A stretch of 64,000 nucleotides of DNA from Martensiomyces pterosporus (Eukaryota > Kickxellomycota > Kickxellomycetes > Kickxellales > Kickxellaceae), in assembly GCA_025201845.1 (NCBI GenBank), contig MU603938.1:1-64000 (forward strand), read 5' to 3'. A program made the position numbers and the translations under genes. The notes under the pieces were generated by a model, which worked only from the letters and a program-made list of their open reading frames with translations, was not told the DNA's origin and ran no database searches. Shown one piece after another: positions 35,612 to 45,520 of the stretch. Position 1 is the first letter of the stretch. Every line of letters starts with the position of its first letter.

Positions 35612-37055
35612 ACGAAAGCGCCTCATCAGCCATCAGTTCCATCGGCATGGTTATCACAATTGTTGCTCGTTGCTGCTTTGCTGCTCTTTGTGTCGGTTTG
35701 TTTGGGTGTATGGAAGGGAGCTGTGCCATTATCTGCGCTGCTTTGCCCCGGCGGGTCCCCATCCATTGTTCCCACTGGAGAAATGAAACCATCTAAACAT
35801 TCGGCAGTTCCATGTGTAAAATGCCTTAGGCCAGGCGGGGCTTGGACGTCGCACATTCCTCAACACCCTGTGCGAGCGCGAGGTGGTCCCCCCTCCCGAG
35901 GCACCCAACCCAGAGACCGCGCACGTTGCGGACCCGATGAAGTTTGACACATACGAGGTGAGCCTCGAGGAAGAAGGCACTCGCATCAGCCTCACTGTCA
36001 TCGACACTCCCGGGTTCGGCGACGGGCTGGACAACACCAGCTGCTACAAGCAGCTGCAGGACTACATCGAGGCGCAGTTCGACGAGGTCTTGGTCGAGGA
36101 GAGCAGGGTCAAGAGAAACCGCCGCTACCGCGACCACCGCATCCACGCCCTCGTCTACTTCATCTCCCCCACCGGCCACTCGCTCCGCGAACTGGACATT
36201 GAGCTTATTAAGCGGCTGGGCGAGTATGTCAACATCATCCCTGTTATTGGGCGTGCCGATACGCTGACGGTGGAGGAGCTGGCGGTGTTTAAGCAGAACG
36301 TCACGAGGGACATTGAGTACTACAAGCTTCCGGTGTATAACTTCTGCTGGGACGATTCGGACTCGGAGGCGATGGAGGAGAACAGGGAAATCATGGGGCT
36401 GATGCCCTTTTCGGTGGTTACTTGCGACGAGGTCATTGATAACGAGTACGGGTCGGTGAGGGTCCGCCGCTATCCCTGGGGCACGATTGAGATTGACGAT
36501 GAGTCGCAGTGCGACTTTGCGCTCCTCCGCTATATCCTCCTTAACTCGCACATTGCGGATGTTATCAATTATACCGAGGACGTGCTTTATGAGAACTACC
36601 GCACCAGAAAGCTGGAGGTCGGCGGGTTTGGCGAGCCCGAGGAGGGCGAGGACGAGGGCGAGGACGAGGAGGAGGACGACAACCATGCTCTGGGCCTCAA
36701 GAAGCAAGAGTAAGTGCTGGAGTGTTTCTTTGTGTGCATGTGCGAGAGAGCTTGTGAATTCCGGAGCCGTTTTGTTAACACGCTGTGTGCTTTCTTCTGC
36801 TGTGCCTCTGTGTATCTTCTCCCACCTGCCTGCCTTTGCTTGCCTGCGGGTCCTCGGCTTTGATCCAGCTAGTGCTTAGGGTGTGAATGCCGCACTTCAT
36901 TCCTTGCTTTCCACCGCTGACCGACTGGAATATGAAATCTCTGCCGCTCACACCACCCACCAACACCTTTAATTAACACTAATTTTAGTTCCAACCCTAA
37001 GGACGCCGCCGGCGTTGCTGATCAAGGACGCACTGATGAGGGATTCGACATCTAA
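35236..37055 (+). CDS. CDC11: Septin, Cdc11-like (three exons)
   Basis: This encodes a septin GTPase of the Cdc11 type, which caps hetero-oligomeric rods that assemble into filaments at the plasma membrane. The CDS is join(35236..35356,35830..36709,36989..37055), 355 residues. Exon 1 ends inside the P-loop, completed in exon 2 as GQAGLGRRTF (41-50): arginine replaces the usual lysine, as in the degenerate P-loop of yeast Cdc11. The switch motif DTPGFGDGLD, the septin-specific EESRVKRNRRYRDHRIHALVYF, FISPTGHSLRELDIELIKRL, the G4-like GRADTL and the septin-unique element (RRYPWGTIEID) are present. The acidic C-terminus (GEPEEGEDEGEDEEEDD) replaces the usual coiled coil. The last exon (phase 2, GTAAGT donor, TTTTAG acceptor) adds 22 residues; without splicing, translation stops just after KKQE. 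Confidence 0.88.
35577..35608 (+). repeat. (TG)16 dinucleotide microsatellite
   Basis: Sixteen perfect TG repeats inside the 473-base first intron of the septin gene. It lies outside coding sequence and is likely to be length-polymorphic. Confidence 0.97.
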
Positions 37056-37285
37056 AAGCAGCCTGCGAGCGGGCCGCCCCTTTCTTTCTTCATCTCGCGC
37101 AAGCACGTCTTCACCGTCATCTCCATCACCCCTCCTCTCTTCCTCGGATACCTCGATGATATCCTCCCAGCAAGTCCCCCCTTTTCAGTTTTCTCATCTC
37201 AACATCCATGTCTCTTTCCCAGGGAAAATAAACACGCCATTCAGCAATCCACATGCTCCAATTGAAAACACACAGAAGGCGGCGG

Positions 37286-38206
37286 CTAGATGAGAAACGG
37301 GATCAATGCCCTGCGTGATGCGGGGTAATCCGCAAACTCCTTTCTGTACCATCCATGTATACACAGGGCACGCGGAAGCAAGTTGCACACGATGTTGGCC
37401 ACAAATGTCCACGCTGCCGGCGACTGCGTCAGCACGGCAAAGCCCGTCCACTCGACCAATTCGCAGAGGAAGTGCGGACATGACACAAATTTAAACAAGC
37501 CGCCGTATGGAACCAAGTACCTCCCCTCCCCAGCGCTCCCGGTTTCTTTCCCAGCTGGGTGGGTGCGCAGGCCTGATAGGATGCTGTCGTGGTGGATGTT
37601 GCCAGCCATCCCGCACACAAACAGCCCAATGCCCAGCAGGGATCGCATGGGGTGTCTGGCAAAATAGGGTGCAGAATAGAGCAGGGGATCGGAGAATGCA
37701 GCGAGATACCGCGCGTTTAGGTACCCGTTGACCGCATTGAAGAGATAGGCGCAGAGCATGATTCCCGCGTGCATTGGTTTGCGCGACTGCTGCCGCAGCG
37801 GATAGAGTATTGCGCGGTTGGCGTAATGGGCCATCCACAGGAAGAAAAACACATGGGTCGCAAGTGTCTGCTGCCCGCTACCGTCTGCTTTTGGGTTGGT
37901 GGTGCTGAGGCCAGGTACTGGGCGTCTGGCAAAGTATGAGTATGCGAACACTAAGGGCGAGACCAGCTCCATGGCCATCCACGCCACTTTGCCGTTGATT
38001 GCGAATATGCCGGAGTACGCGGTCTGGCTGCCGTACGGAGATCCTACGAGCAGAAGCGCACCGAGAATGAGCAGCGACGATACTTGGAACCCTAGAAGCA
38101 CCAGATCAAACAGCTCCTTCTCTGAGGACACGTTCAGCGCTTGTTGAATCATGGCGTGTGCCGGCGTTAGGGGCTCTCTAGCTTCAAAGTGCAGATGGAG
38201 AAACAA
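37286..38206 (-). CDS. Steroid 5-alpha-reductase family membrane enzyme
   Basis: A 306-residue polytopic membrane protein of the 3-oxo-5-alpha-steroid 4-dehydrogenase (SRD5A1/DET2-like) family, which reduces enone double bonds with NADPH in the endoplasmic reticulum. Several hydrophobic segments are visible (for example VLLGFQVSSLLILGALLLVG). Family signatures are MAHYANRAILYPLR, AVNGYLNARYL, CGMAGNIHHDSIL, YLVPYGGLFKFVSCPHFLCE, LVEWTGFAV and the C-terminal WYRKEFADYP...IPFLI. The Met at 38152 (giving 288 residues) may be the true start, since the first 18 residues are not membrane-like. The substrate is unknown: a sterol, a polyprenol or a fatty enoyl compound are all possible. Tsc13-type enoyl reductases are less similar. 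Confidence 0.85.
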   Translation of the reverse strand: MFLHLHFEAREPLTPAHAMIQQALNVSSEKELFDLVLLGFQVSSLLILGALLLVGSPYGSQTAYSGIFAINGKVAWMAMELVSPLVFAYSYFARRPVPGLSTTNPKADGSGQQTLATHVFFFLWMAHYANRAILYPLRQQSRKPMHAGIMLCAYLFNAVNGYLNARYLAAFSDPLLYSAPYFARHPMRSLLGIGLFVCGMAGNIHHDSILSGLRTHPAGKETGSAGEGRYLVPYGGLFKFVSCPHFLCELVEWTGFAVLTQSPAAWTFVANIVCNLLPRALCIHGWYRKEFADYPASRRALIPFLI

Positions 38207-38500
38207 ATAGAAGGCACAGGTGGGGGGTGCCGTGTGCGTTCAGATACAAGAGCTCCTCACTGGGCCAGCAAGCATACAGAGCTGCTCTTTGGCTGCCAGC
38301 TTGCTCGCAGGTTTTGGGAATGCATACTTGTGGGCAAGGAGCGGGCGGGGGGAACATGGCATCTATTTCGGTCACTTGCCTCCAAAAAGGGAGCCAGGCT
38401 CAATTAGTTTATGGCACCTCGATGAGGATGAATGGAAGATGAAAAAGCACATTTCTTTTGTTCAAGAGGCATTCGTGGAAAACTATTGTATTATTTATGT

Positions 38501-40547
38501 TTACTGCTGCTTTGCGCTGCGAGTGCGGTTGCTGCCGTTGTTCTGGTTGGCGTTGCGGCTGCGCGATCCACGGCCCGACCCAACACGCTCAAACTCTCCC
38601 GATCCGTTGCGCGCAGGAGCAGGCGATCCTTGCGCCGACGACTGCTTGTTCGCTCCGCCATCCCTGCGTCCGCTGCTCTGACGCTGGCGGCGCTCCTCAA
38701 TAGCCACGGTGGCTCCGTTGACGACAAAGCTGCCGGCACGCAGGGCCGCCTGCTTGGCCGTGTCGGTGCTGAACTCGATGATGCCGTTGGGCTTGTTGGG
38801 GCTGTAGTCAACGTAGGCAATGGGTCCAAAGTCCTTGCATGCGTTCTTGATGGCCTGGATCGTCGACCCCTGGGGGATGTTCTTGGCAAACACCGAAAGT
38901 GCATCGTTCTTGCGGCGGTGCTCGCGGGCGCCCGATCCAGGGGTGCTCACGCGCGACGAGGCATCCGAGTGCGGGTTGGCGTTGACGGAAGCTGCTGTGG
39001 CAGGAGCAACGGTGCCCTCGATCTTGGCAATGGTGCTGCCCCACTTCTTGCTATCGCTGGCAGCAAGGTTGGCCCAGGTGGCGGGCTTGGCAGGGGTGGG
39101 AGCAGGGACGGGCTTCTCCTCAGCTTTAGGAGCGGCAGCGGCAGCAGCGGCAGGCCTCTCCTTGGGCGACTTGGGCTTAGACTCAGGCTTGGAAACGGCA
39201 GCAGCAGGCTCAGCGGGAGCGGGCTTGGTCTCGACAGGGGCAGCAGCCTCGACTGCCTTGGGAGCAGCAGCCTCATCCTTCTTCTCCTCATCAGCATCGA
39301 CCTTCTCGTCCTTCTTGGGCTCAACAGGCTCGGGCTTCTCAGCGGGCTTCTCAGCGGGCTTCTCAGCGGGCTTCTCAGCGGGCTTCTCCTCAGTCTTCTC
39401 CTCAGCCTTCTCCTCAGCCTTCTCCTCAGCCTTAGGGACAGTAGCGGCAGCGGCAGGCTTTTCTTCGGCCTTAGGAGCAGAGGCAGCAGCGGTGCTGGCA
39501 GCGAGAGCCTCACGATCCTCGGTATCGTCCTTCAGGTAGCGCAGGATATCGTTGTGGACATAGTATCCACCCTTCTGCTCAGCGAGGAAGAACGTCTGAG
39601 CGAACCGCCGAGAAGGCTGCTCGTTGTTGGACATCTCGCCGATGACCTGAACAAGAATGCTGCCGTTGATCGAAGGAAGGGTATCGACATTGGTAACAAG
39701 GACCTTGCAGCCCTTAAAGTCCTCAGCGGAGATGGCGGCGTGGATCTCCTACAAATAAATAAAGCGCAATAAACAAGACAAGTAGCTGTGCATGCGCTGG
39801 CATTAGCTGGCAGTGGGCAGGGATTGTGTGAATGGCTGGGTGCCGGGCAATTGCAGCTGAGCGGATGGCAGCGCAAACGACCATGCGGGCCATTCTTCGT
39901 TTCAAGCGCTGGTTCGCAGCAGAGAAGCAGCAAAATGTGCAAATGCCGTATTTCTTGCCTCGACGGAGCATGCGCTGAATGAGAAAGCAGCACCGCATGT
40001 TTTGGTTTTGCGGCAAAGGGAAAATAATCCAACAAAAGAAATGAGAGAGGGGAACTGGGTTGAGAGATCGGTGAGACAGCATCACGCGCAAGCCACACTG
40101 CCAAAGAGCAAAGAAGAGAGTGGGGCAGAGAGAGCCGCTGACCGGCTGCTTCTGCATCAGTGGGCTGCGCGCACGCTGGGGGGGGGTATGGTTTGGTGCA
40201 ATAGAGCACTGGAGCGGCAGCAGTTAAAAATAGCATGTGCCAATTCCCGCATAGATGCAAGGTGGGTGCAAGCACCAAAGGCAAAAAAAGGCATTGGTGC
40301 CAGGTTAGATGGCGCTCGTCGAGATGCTTACCTGCTGGCCGTTCGCCTGTTTGACAACGTCACCCTCCGTGCCATGGATGCAGGTGGATTTCTTTGCGTA
40401 GAAGCAGTGCATCTGGCTGGGATCTTTGTTCATGATTGTGTAGTACTCCTGGGCAAACATCCAGCCGACCTCCTGGGAGCCGATTTTTTGGGCTTCCGCG
40501 CTGGCGGCGGCGCCGTTGGCTGTGGGTTGCTGCTGGGCGGTCGACAT
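38501..40547 (-). CDS. G3BP/Nxt3-like NTF2-domain and RRM protein (two exons)
   Basis: This encodes a 487-residue protein with an N-terminal NTF2-like domain and a C-terminal RRM, the architecture of G3BP (stress-granule nucleator, partner of USP10) and yeast Bre5 (partner of Ubp3). The CDS is complement(join(38501..39748,40332..40547)). Exon 1 gives EVGWMFAQEYYTIMNKDPSQ and FYAKKSTCIHG; exon 2 continues EIHAAISAEDFKGCKVLV, FAQTFFLAEQKGGYYVHNDI, typical G3BP NTF2-fold strands. The middle is an acidic Lys/Glu/Pro/Ala-rich linker with AEKP-type repeats (12-base unit, 39333-39432). The RRM (FAKNIPQGSTIQAIKNAC...NGIIEFSTDTAKQAA) is followed by a short Arg/Gly/Ser tail. The intron is 583 bases, the longest in the window, with a GTAAGC donor and a TGTAG acceptor. 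The specific name is unassigned. Confidence 0.88.
39333..39432 (-). repeat. Degenerate 12-base tandem repeat in G3BP-like gene
   Basis: Four to five near-perfect copies of GCGGGCTTCTCA, flanked by related units, encode AEKP/AEEK repeats in the linker of the NTF2-RRM protein. It remains in frame. Confidence 0.85.
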
Positions 40548-41564
40548 GTTTTTTGCAGATGCTTTTTTTGGGGGGTGGTGGGAGGCGAAAGGAAGCAAGC
40601 GTGTTTTAAGCTTTGGTTCCTATACGAGGAGTCAATGTTAAACGAGGACAAGGAGCACGAGTTTTAGTATCATGCATTCAGCGCAATCCGGCTAGGAAGG
40701 AGGCGGAATCGTCTATGTGCTAGATATTGGCTGCGATACATGACAAATCACAAACGCCGCATGTTAGATGCCTGCTGGGCTACAATCTCCAAGGATATGC
40801 GCCAGCCAGCACGTACCAGGCCAGCAAGCAGGCCTGGCAGAGAAGCGGTGCAAAAGGGCGGCTGCAGTATAAACCACACTGTGAAGGAGGTTTGGAGATT
40901 GACGCCCAATTTGCGCTCCTGGCCGAGCGGTGGGGGGATTCCTTGCGGTGCATGCATGTTTGCACTGCATGCGCAACAGCAGAAGGACGCTTCCTTTTGC
41001 GAAGGCTACATACCTGCAGAAAGGGGGTGTGAATTCCAAAAGTTGAGCCCTTGGTTTGCTGCCCTAATTGGCGGTGGATGCAAGAGAGGAAAGTGGAAGA
41101 GTATCGAGAAAGAAAAGAGAACTAAAAGTCGCGCAATAGAAAGCAGCAGCAACGGAAAAACAGAAGGGATAAGAAAAATGTCTTTGCGAGCTAATTTGTT
41201 TGGTAGACAAAGAAAAGAGGAGAGGAGAGGAAGGGGCGTGAATTAGGACGTGTGTACAGTGCAATTTGGAAGGCTCCGGGCTTGTAACCAGCGCATTATT
41301 TAAGATTTTTCCATCCTCAAGCGAAGAAAAAAGCCTGCTCTTGGCCAGGGGTTGGGTGTGCTATGAATCAGCCGATTTATCAAATCTACTGCTGCATTAT
41401 TTGGCGCAGGCTTTGTGCTTAGCATCCGCGAACAGGCACCAGCTTGCATCGCGCCACCTTGTTCCTCAGCTTCTGCGCTTTTTGCTAGCGGAAAACACCG
41501 TATACTCATTTCTAAGACTAACGCAGCTGCAATCCCAAGAGGGAACGCGAGACGCTTGTGCAAG
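40548..41564. promoter_or_regulatory. Divergent region between G3BP-like gene and CMGC kinase
   Basis: About 1 kb with no credible gene; a 168-codon plus-strand frame (40740-41246) has no motif and crosses purine-rich sequence. TATAAA occurs at 40867-40872 on the plus strand, roughly 700 bases before the kinase start. The frame of the kinase is open from 41415. Confidence 0.4.
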
Positions 41565-43466
41565 ATGGCTACCCATTCGCAGCCGCTTCGCGTGCACGAC
41601 TACACCGTTTTGGCCACCCTCGGTATCTCTACGCTCTACAACAATATTGGTATGCGACTTGAGGAAGGGCGCGAGCAGCCAGCTGGCGAGACACAGGAGC
41701 CCGTGCTTCTCAATGCCACCTACGGCAGCCCCCCTGTTCTTCAGCAAAATAAGCAGCAACGCAGACCATATGGTACGAAGGGCATATCCCTGTCGGATGG
41801 CCAGCAGCTAGCTGTGGGTAATGTTGCTGGGGAGAGAGCAGCACATAAACGCAAAGGCGCATTCAGCAGCGCCAATGCAAGCAATGGGAGAGCAGGTACT
41901 ACAGCCAGCTCACGTTTGCAGAGCCCCACAGGCAGCAGTCGTGGAAACGCAGCTTCCAGCAGTGCCAGAGGCAGCGCACCAAAGAGAGCCCGACCATCGC
42001 ACACGAATGGAAGCGTCGATGTCAATGGAGAAGCTTTGCGGCTAAAGAGCGCGTTTGCACGCGTCAGGCCCAGCAGCTCCTATACTGGTGGCGATACTAA
42101 TTCAGATGTAGGCGATGTAGGCAGTCTTGGAGGAAGAAGGCGGGTACGGATGGGTGGGCTGAGTGAAATAGGAAGCAGCATGCCTGGTACAGTAAACCTA
42201 CGGCCGATGGAGTACGGCGAGGTGTGGTTCAATCGCTACATGATCCTGTCAAAACTCGGCGAGGGCGCGTTCAGCCAGGCATTCCTTGCCGCTGATCTCT
42301 TTTGCAATCGCATGGGAAAGCGCCACGAAGGTGTGCGCCTGGTTTCGATCAAGCGCATGGGTGCGAAGGAAGGCGTCATTGGCATCTCGGACTACCAGAC
42401 GATCTCGATGCTTAATAGACTAGACCCCAAAAACAGAGTGCCTATTGTGCGCATATACGACGTTTTTCTCCACCGTCCGCATCAGCTGCGTTCGAACTTC
42501 GGCCGCTTTGGCGTTGCCAGCTATCGTGACAGCAACCGCAGCAGCAGCAGACATCGGGCTGGCTCAGGTGGACCACGGGTATTTGGTGACAGAGCAGACA
42601 CTGGAACTGCCAAGACCCCGCTTGCCTCTGACTCTTTCGCCAGCTCGGTGCGCACTGTAGCTGACACCAGCGACGAGCATGTTTGCCTGGTGATGGAGCC
42701 GCTTCTTGGAGGCACCCTGCACGACGCCTTTCCAAAACGCATAAAGGCTCTGTATGCGGCACAGGATGAGGCAGTGGCCAAGCTGATGCACGTCGACATG
42801 GTCCGGTCCGTCATCCGCCAGCTATTGACTGCTGTTGCCCACATGCACAGCAACTCCCTGATCCACGCGGATATCAAAACCACCAATGTGATATGCGTCG
42901 ACGACAGCACGATGCGGGTCAAACTGATTGACTTTGGAAACGCAGTGAGCGACGGAAGCGTGTCCGAGTACTACAGCACATTTGAGATCCAGACTGTGTG
43001 GTTCCGGGCACCGGAGGTGGCATATATGCGGCCATTTGGCAGAGCGATCGATATCTGGTCGATTGGCTGCGTCATGTGTGAGCTCTGGCTTGGTCGCTCG
43101 CTGTTCACCGACATGGATAACCGCAGCTTGATCCAAAGCATACTGAGGCTGCGTGGGCCACCACCAACGTCTCTGTACAGTGCGTCGCCCGTGTATTCCG
43201 AGGCGGTCAAGTCGTGGGGTCCACGGCCAGCTGCTGGGTTTGCGCCAGCAGCTGTCTCCGGTAGACACAGAAGCATAATGTACCCGGAGCAGAGCATGGA
43301 TTGGGACCCCCAGCTGCGGATGCAGTGGCTCAAGCACTCGTTGCATGTCCACGATGACGACTTTGTATCCTTGGCAGATGCCCTGCTTGAGTACAGCCCT
43401 GAAGAGAGACCCACTGCGGCACAGGCGCTGGAGCACCCGTTCTTCCAAGGCATGCATGCGCTCTAA
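41565..43466 (+). CDS. Divergent CMGC-group protein kinase (DYRK/PRP4-like)
   Basis: A 633-residue kinase. Residues 1 to about 215 are a low-complexity N-terminal region rich in Ser, Ala and Arg. The kinase domain is about 221-625: glycine loop GEGAFSQAF, K263 in VSIKRM, catalytic loop HADIKTTN (H434, D436), DFG at 456-458, and a CMGC-type TVWFRAPEVAY segment with IDIWSIGCVMCELWLG. The catalytic arginine of HRD is alanine, as in PRP4-type kinases. The helix-C glutamate is not obvious in SDYQTISMLNRL. An insertion of about 65 residues rich in Ser/Arg lies at about 305-370. Activation-loop YxY typical of DYRKs is replaced (EYYSTFEIQ). The chosen ATG at 41565 follows a frame open from 41415. Function is unassigned. 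Confidence 0.82.
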   Translation: MATHSQPLRVHDYTVLATLGISTLYNNIGMRLEEGREQPAGETQEPVLLNATYGSPPVLQQNKQQRRPYGTKGISLSDGQQLAVGNVAGERAAHKRKGAFSSANASNGRAGTTASSRLQSPTGSSRGNAASSSARGSAPKRARPSHTNGSVDVNGEALRLKSAFARVRPSSSYTGGDTNSDVGDVGSLGGRRRVRMGGLSEIGSSMPGTVNLRPMEYGEVWFNRYMILSKLGEGAFSQAFLAADLFCNRMGKRHEGVRLVSIKRMGAKEGVIGISDYQTISMLNRLDPKNRVPIVRIYDVFLHRPHQLRSNFGRFGVASYRDSNRSSSRHRAGSGGPRVFGDRADTGTAKTPLASDSFASSVRTVADTSDEHVCLVMEPLLGGTLHDAFPKRIKALYAAQDEAVAKLMHVDMVRSVIRQLLTAVAHMHSNSLIHADIKTTNVICVDDSTMRVKLIDFGNAVSDGSVSEYYSTFEIQTVWFRAPEVAYMRPFGRAIDIWSIGCVMCELWLGRSLFTDMDNRSLIQSILRLRGPPPTSLYSASPVYSEAVKSWGPRPAAGFAPAAVSGRHRSIMYPEQSMDWDPQLRMQWLKHSLHVHDDDFVSLADALLEYSPEERPTAAQALEHPFFQGMHAL

Positions 43467-43586
43467 AGCCACTGCGAAACCCCTCTCAACTAGATCGCTC
43501 TTTTTAGGCAGCAGGCGCTATGAATTTCCCTTGTAAATAACACAATAGCATAAAACAGCCACTTCAAATCAAGCTACCGCAAGGAG

Positions 43587-44681
43587 TTAATAAGGGTTGA
43601 AGCGACGGCCGCCATTGGGCTTTTTAGAGCCCTCGGCAACAGGGGATGCCGAAACTGAGGATGGCTGGGAAGCAGGCGTTTCAGTTGACCACCAGCTGAG
43701 CCGGCCATCCTCTCCACCCGACACAGCCCACCCCTGAGCAGGGTCCCAGTCAAATCCACGCACGATGCCCGAGTGCCCCGACGCGAGCTTCTGAATATGC
43801 TCCAGCGACCCAGCACCCACATGCAGCACATGCACGTCGCCGCCATTTGTACCCGCAAGCATATACAACCTCTGCGACTGCGGCTCATACCTGCACCCGA
43901 TCATGTAGTCAATAATAACACCGCTCTCACGGATATCGCGCACATCGCCAAAGTCCGCCAGCAAGGTCGCCTCGTTCGTCCATAGCTGCAGCGTCTCCAT
44001 GTCGCTTTGCGCGTAGATGAACTGCGCATCGGGGCCAAAGTACCCTGCACGCGAAACTGATGCGCCCGTGTTTGCCACATACTGGAGGGCCTCGTCCTCA
44101 TCCATCTGGCTGACATCAAACGTGCACAGCAGCCCATCCGTCGACGCCGACAGGAATTGCCTGTTCAAACTGGGGTGGCACTGAATCTGGGTGACATCGT
44201 CGCTATGTGAGTCCTCGAACACCTTCAGCGGTCTTCCACCCGCTGCCCTCGTATCCCAGAAATTGATCTTGGCACTGCCATCGCTGTTCAATTGCGTGCC
44301 GCCAACGAGCATGGTCTCGTCTGCTGCCATGTCGAAGCTCAGCACGGGGTCATCTGCTGTGAATGCGACTGCGGGTGCTGTAAGAGCTTGCCGCAGGTCC
44401 CAGATGGCGATTTGTCCGTCAAGCGAGCTGCTCAAAAGCTTGTTCTGCTGTGCCTTGATCTGCGTCAATTGTCCGCTGTGGTATTTTAACGATCCTTTTG
44501 GCTGCAGACTGCCGGGCTCGTACAGCTTGATGTCGTGGTTGGAGGCAGACACGGCGATGCCTATTTCTGTCCGGAGTGTGTCGTAAATGTACAGATTGCT
44601 GCCCAGCTCGAAGAATGCGGAATGCTGGAGGTTCAGCTTGGGCAGCAGAGTTGGAACGCTTGCAACTGGAATCCGCGCCAT
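43587..44681 (-). CDS. WDR89: WD40-repeat protein WDR89-like
   Basis: This encodes a 364-residue seven-bladed beta-propeller. WD-type repeats include LYEPGSLQPKGSLKYHSGQL, SSSLDGQIAIWDLRQA, AKINFWDTRAAGG, HSDDVTQIQCHPSLNRQFLS and ASTDGLLCTFDVSQMDEDEA. The latter two, plus DYMIGCRYEPQSQRLYMLAG, TNGGDVHVLHV and a final SGGEDGRLSWW repeat, follow the WDR89 order. The molecular function of WDR89 is not established. The C-terminal 35 residues are Ser/Pro- and basic-rich. The frame is open upstream to 44828, but the conserved MARIPV start at 44681 is used. It converges with the kinase gene, with only about 120 bases between the stops. Confidence 0.85.
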   Translation of the reverse strand: MARIPVASVPTLLPKLNLQHSAFFELGSNLYIYDTLRTEIGIAVSASNHDIKLYEPGSLQPKGSLKYHSGQLTQIKAQQNKLLSSSLDGQIAIWDLRQALTAPAVAFTADDPVLSFDMAADETMLVGGTQLNSDGSAKINFWDTRAAGGRPLKVFEDSHSDDVTQIQCHPSLNRQFLSASTDGLLCTFDVSQMDEDEALQYVANTGASVSRAGYFGPDAQFIYAQSDMETLQLWTNEATLLADFGDVRDIRESGVIIDYMIGCRYEPQSQRLYMLAGTNGGDVHVLHVGAGSLEHIQKLASGHSGIVRGFDWDPAQGWAVSGGEDGRLSWWSTETPASQPSSVSASPVAEGSKKPNGGRRFNPY

Positions 44682-45520
44682 CCTGCCTTTGCTTCTTTTG
44701 TCAAACGGCTCCCGATTAGCCAGCTCGGATGAAAGAGCACCTGTGAAAGAGAAGCGGTGTAGAATGCAGAGCGAAGAAAGCCCCGAGGCGGAGCAAACAG
44801 AAAGGCGCAAAACGAAGCGAGCAATCACACAGAAAAATTTCGCTGAACGGAAATCTTGTTTGTGATTGGCTAACCCAGCAGACTATCATGTGGCGCGAAA
44901 TTGGCAAACGTCGGGAACCAGCATGAACAAGCATCTCTGTATCGTACTTCACACCACTCCCATTCAGCTCCCGAGGCGGTTGGCCAGCAGGTTTGGTGCG
45001 TTGGGAGCGCCGTCGTAGTTATACGAGGTATTTCCAACAGCGTTTCCGCCCACTTTCTTGCCCTGGATCTTGCACTGGTCGATGACCGATTGGGGCACAT
45101 TGATAACATCTGGCATCTTCTCCGGTGCCTCGACGAATACCGAGTTGAGGCCCAGCCCCATGTGCCAGTCAAAGTGGCAGTGGAACAGCCATGCTCCAGG
45201 GCTGTCAGCCCATGCTGGATGGCAAGGCGGACATTTGGAGCACGAGAGATTCAAACCCAGCGACAATGGCCCCACCTCAATCAGAGCGTGATTAGCAGCA
45301 ACTCGAGGCTCAGGGCGAGCCAACCACACGCCATCACACAGCACGCTCGCTTTGCCTGCGTATTCTGGCCCGTGTTTTTCCAGTTCCGCGCTTTGTTGCT
45401 CTGCGCGGTTTCACATCTTTTTCTTGTTATTTTGGTTTGTGCTCTCAGCCTTGCCTCCTTAAATTTCAAAGAGCCGTACTTTAGGCAGTACACCAGGGTG
45501 CATCAGAGACAGCGACCAAG
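44682..45520. promoter_or_regulatory. WDR89 to AP-beta divergent region
   Basis: About 840 bases lie between the WDR89 start and the adaptin start. The region contains the orphan multicopper oxidase exon; outside that exon no gene is supported. The 200 bases before 45521 are T/C-rich leader of the adaptin gene. Confidence 0.5.
44964..45209 (-). pseudogene. Orphan C-terminal exon of a multicopper oxidase (Fet3/laccase type)
   Basis: A minus-strand frame encodes about 81 residues matching the C-terminus of ferroxidase/laccase-type multicopper oxidases: ADSPGAWLFHCHFDWHMGLGL, then VFVEAPEKMPDVINVPQSV and a tail ending NLLANRLGS before a natural stop. The HCH-x3-H block supplies type 1 and type 3 copper ligands. 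Upstream the frame continues to 45344 without oxidase similarity, and only about 310 bases remain before the oppositely oriented adaptin start. A whole oxidase (about 550-620 residues) cannot fit. It is therefore best read as a relic or displaced exon; an alternative is a 3' exon joined to a remote upstream exon by a very long intron crossing the adaptin gene, which is unlikely. No frame break is seen in this exon itself. Confidence 0.7.

Noticed and set aside
38432..39772. 446-codon plus-strand open frame opposite G3BP-like gene
   Set aside because: Its Ser/Leu/Gly repeats are the complement of the Lys/Glu/Ala/Pro linker; the minus-strand frame has NTF2 and RRM motifs.
45210..45344. Upstream extension of the multicopper oxidase frame
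   Set aside because: The residues show no oxidase similarity; they are probably former intron or unrelated sequence that happens to be open.
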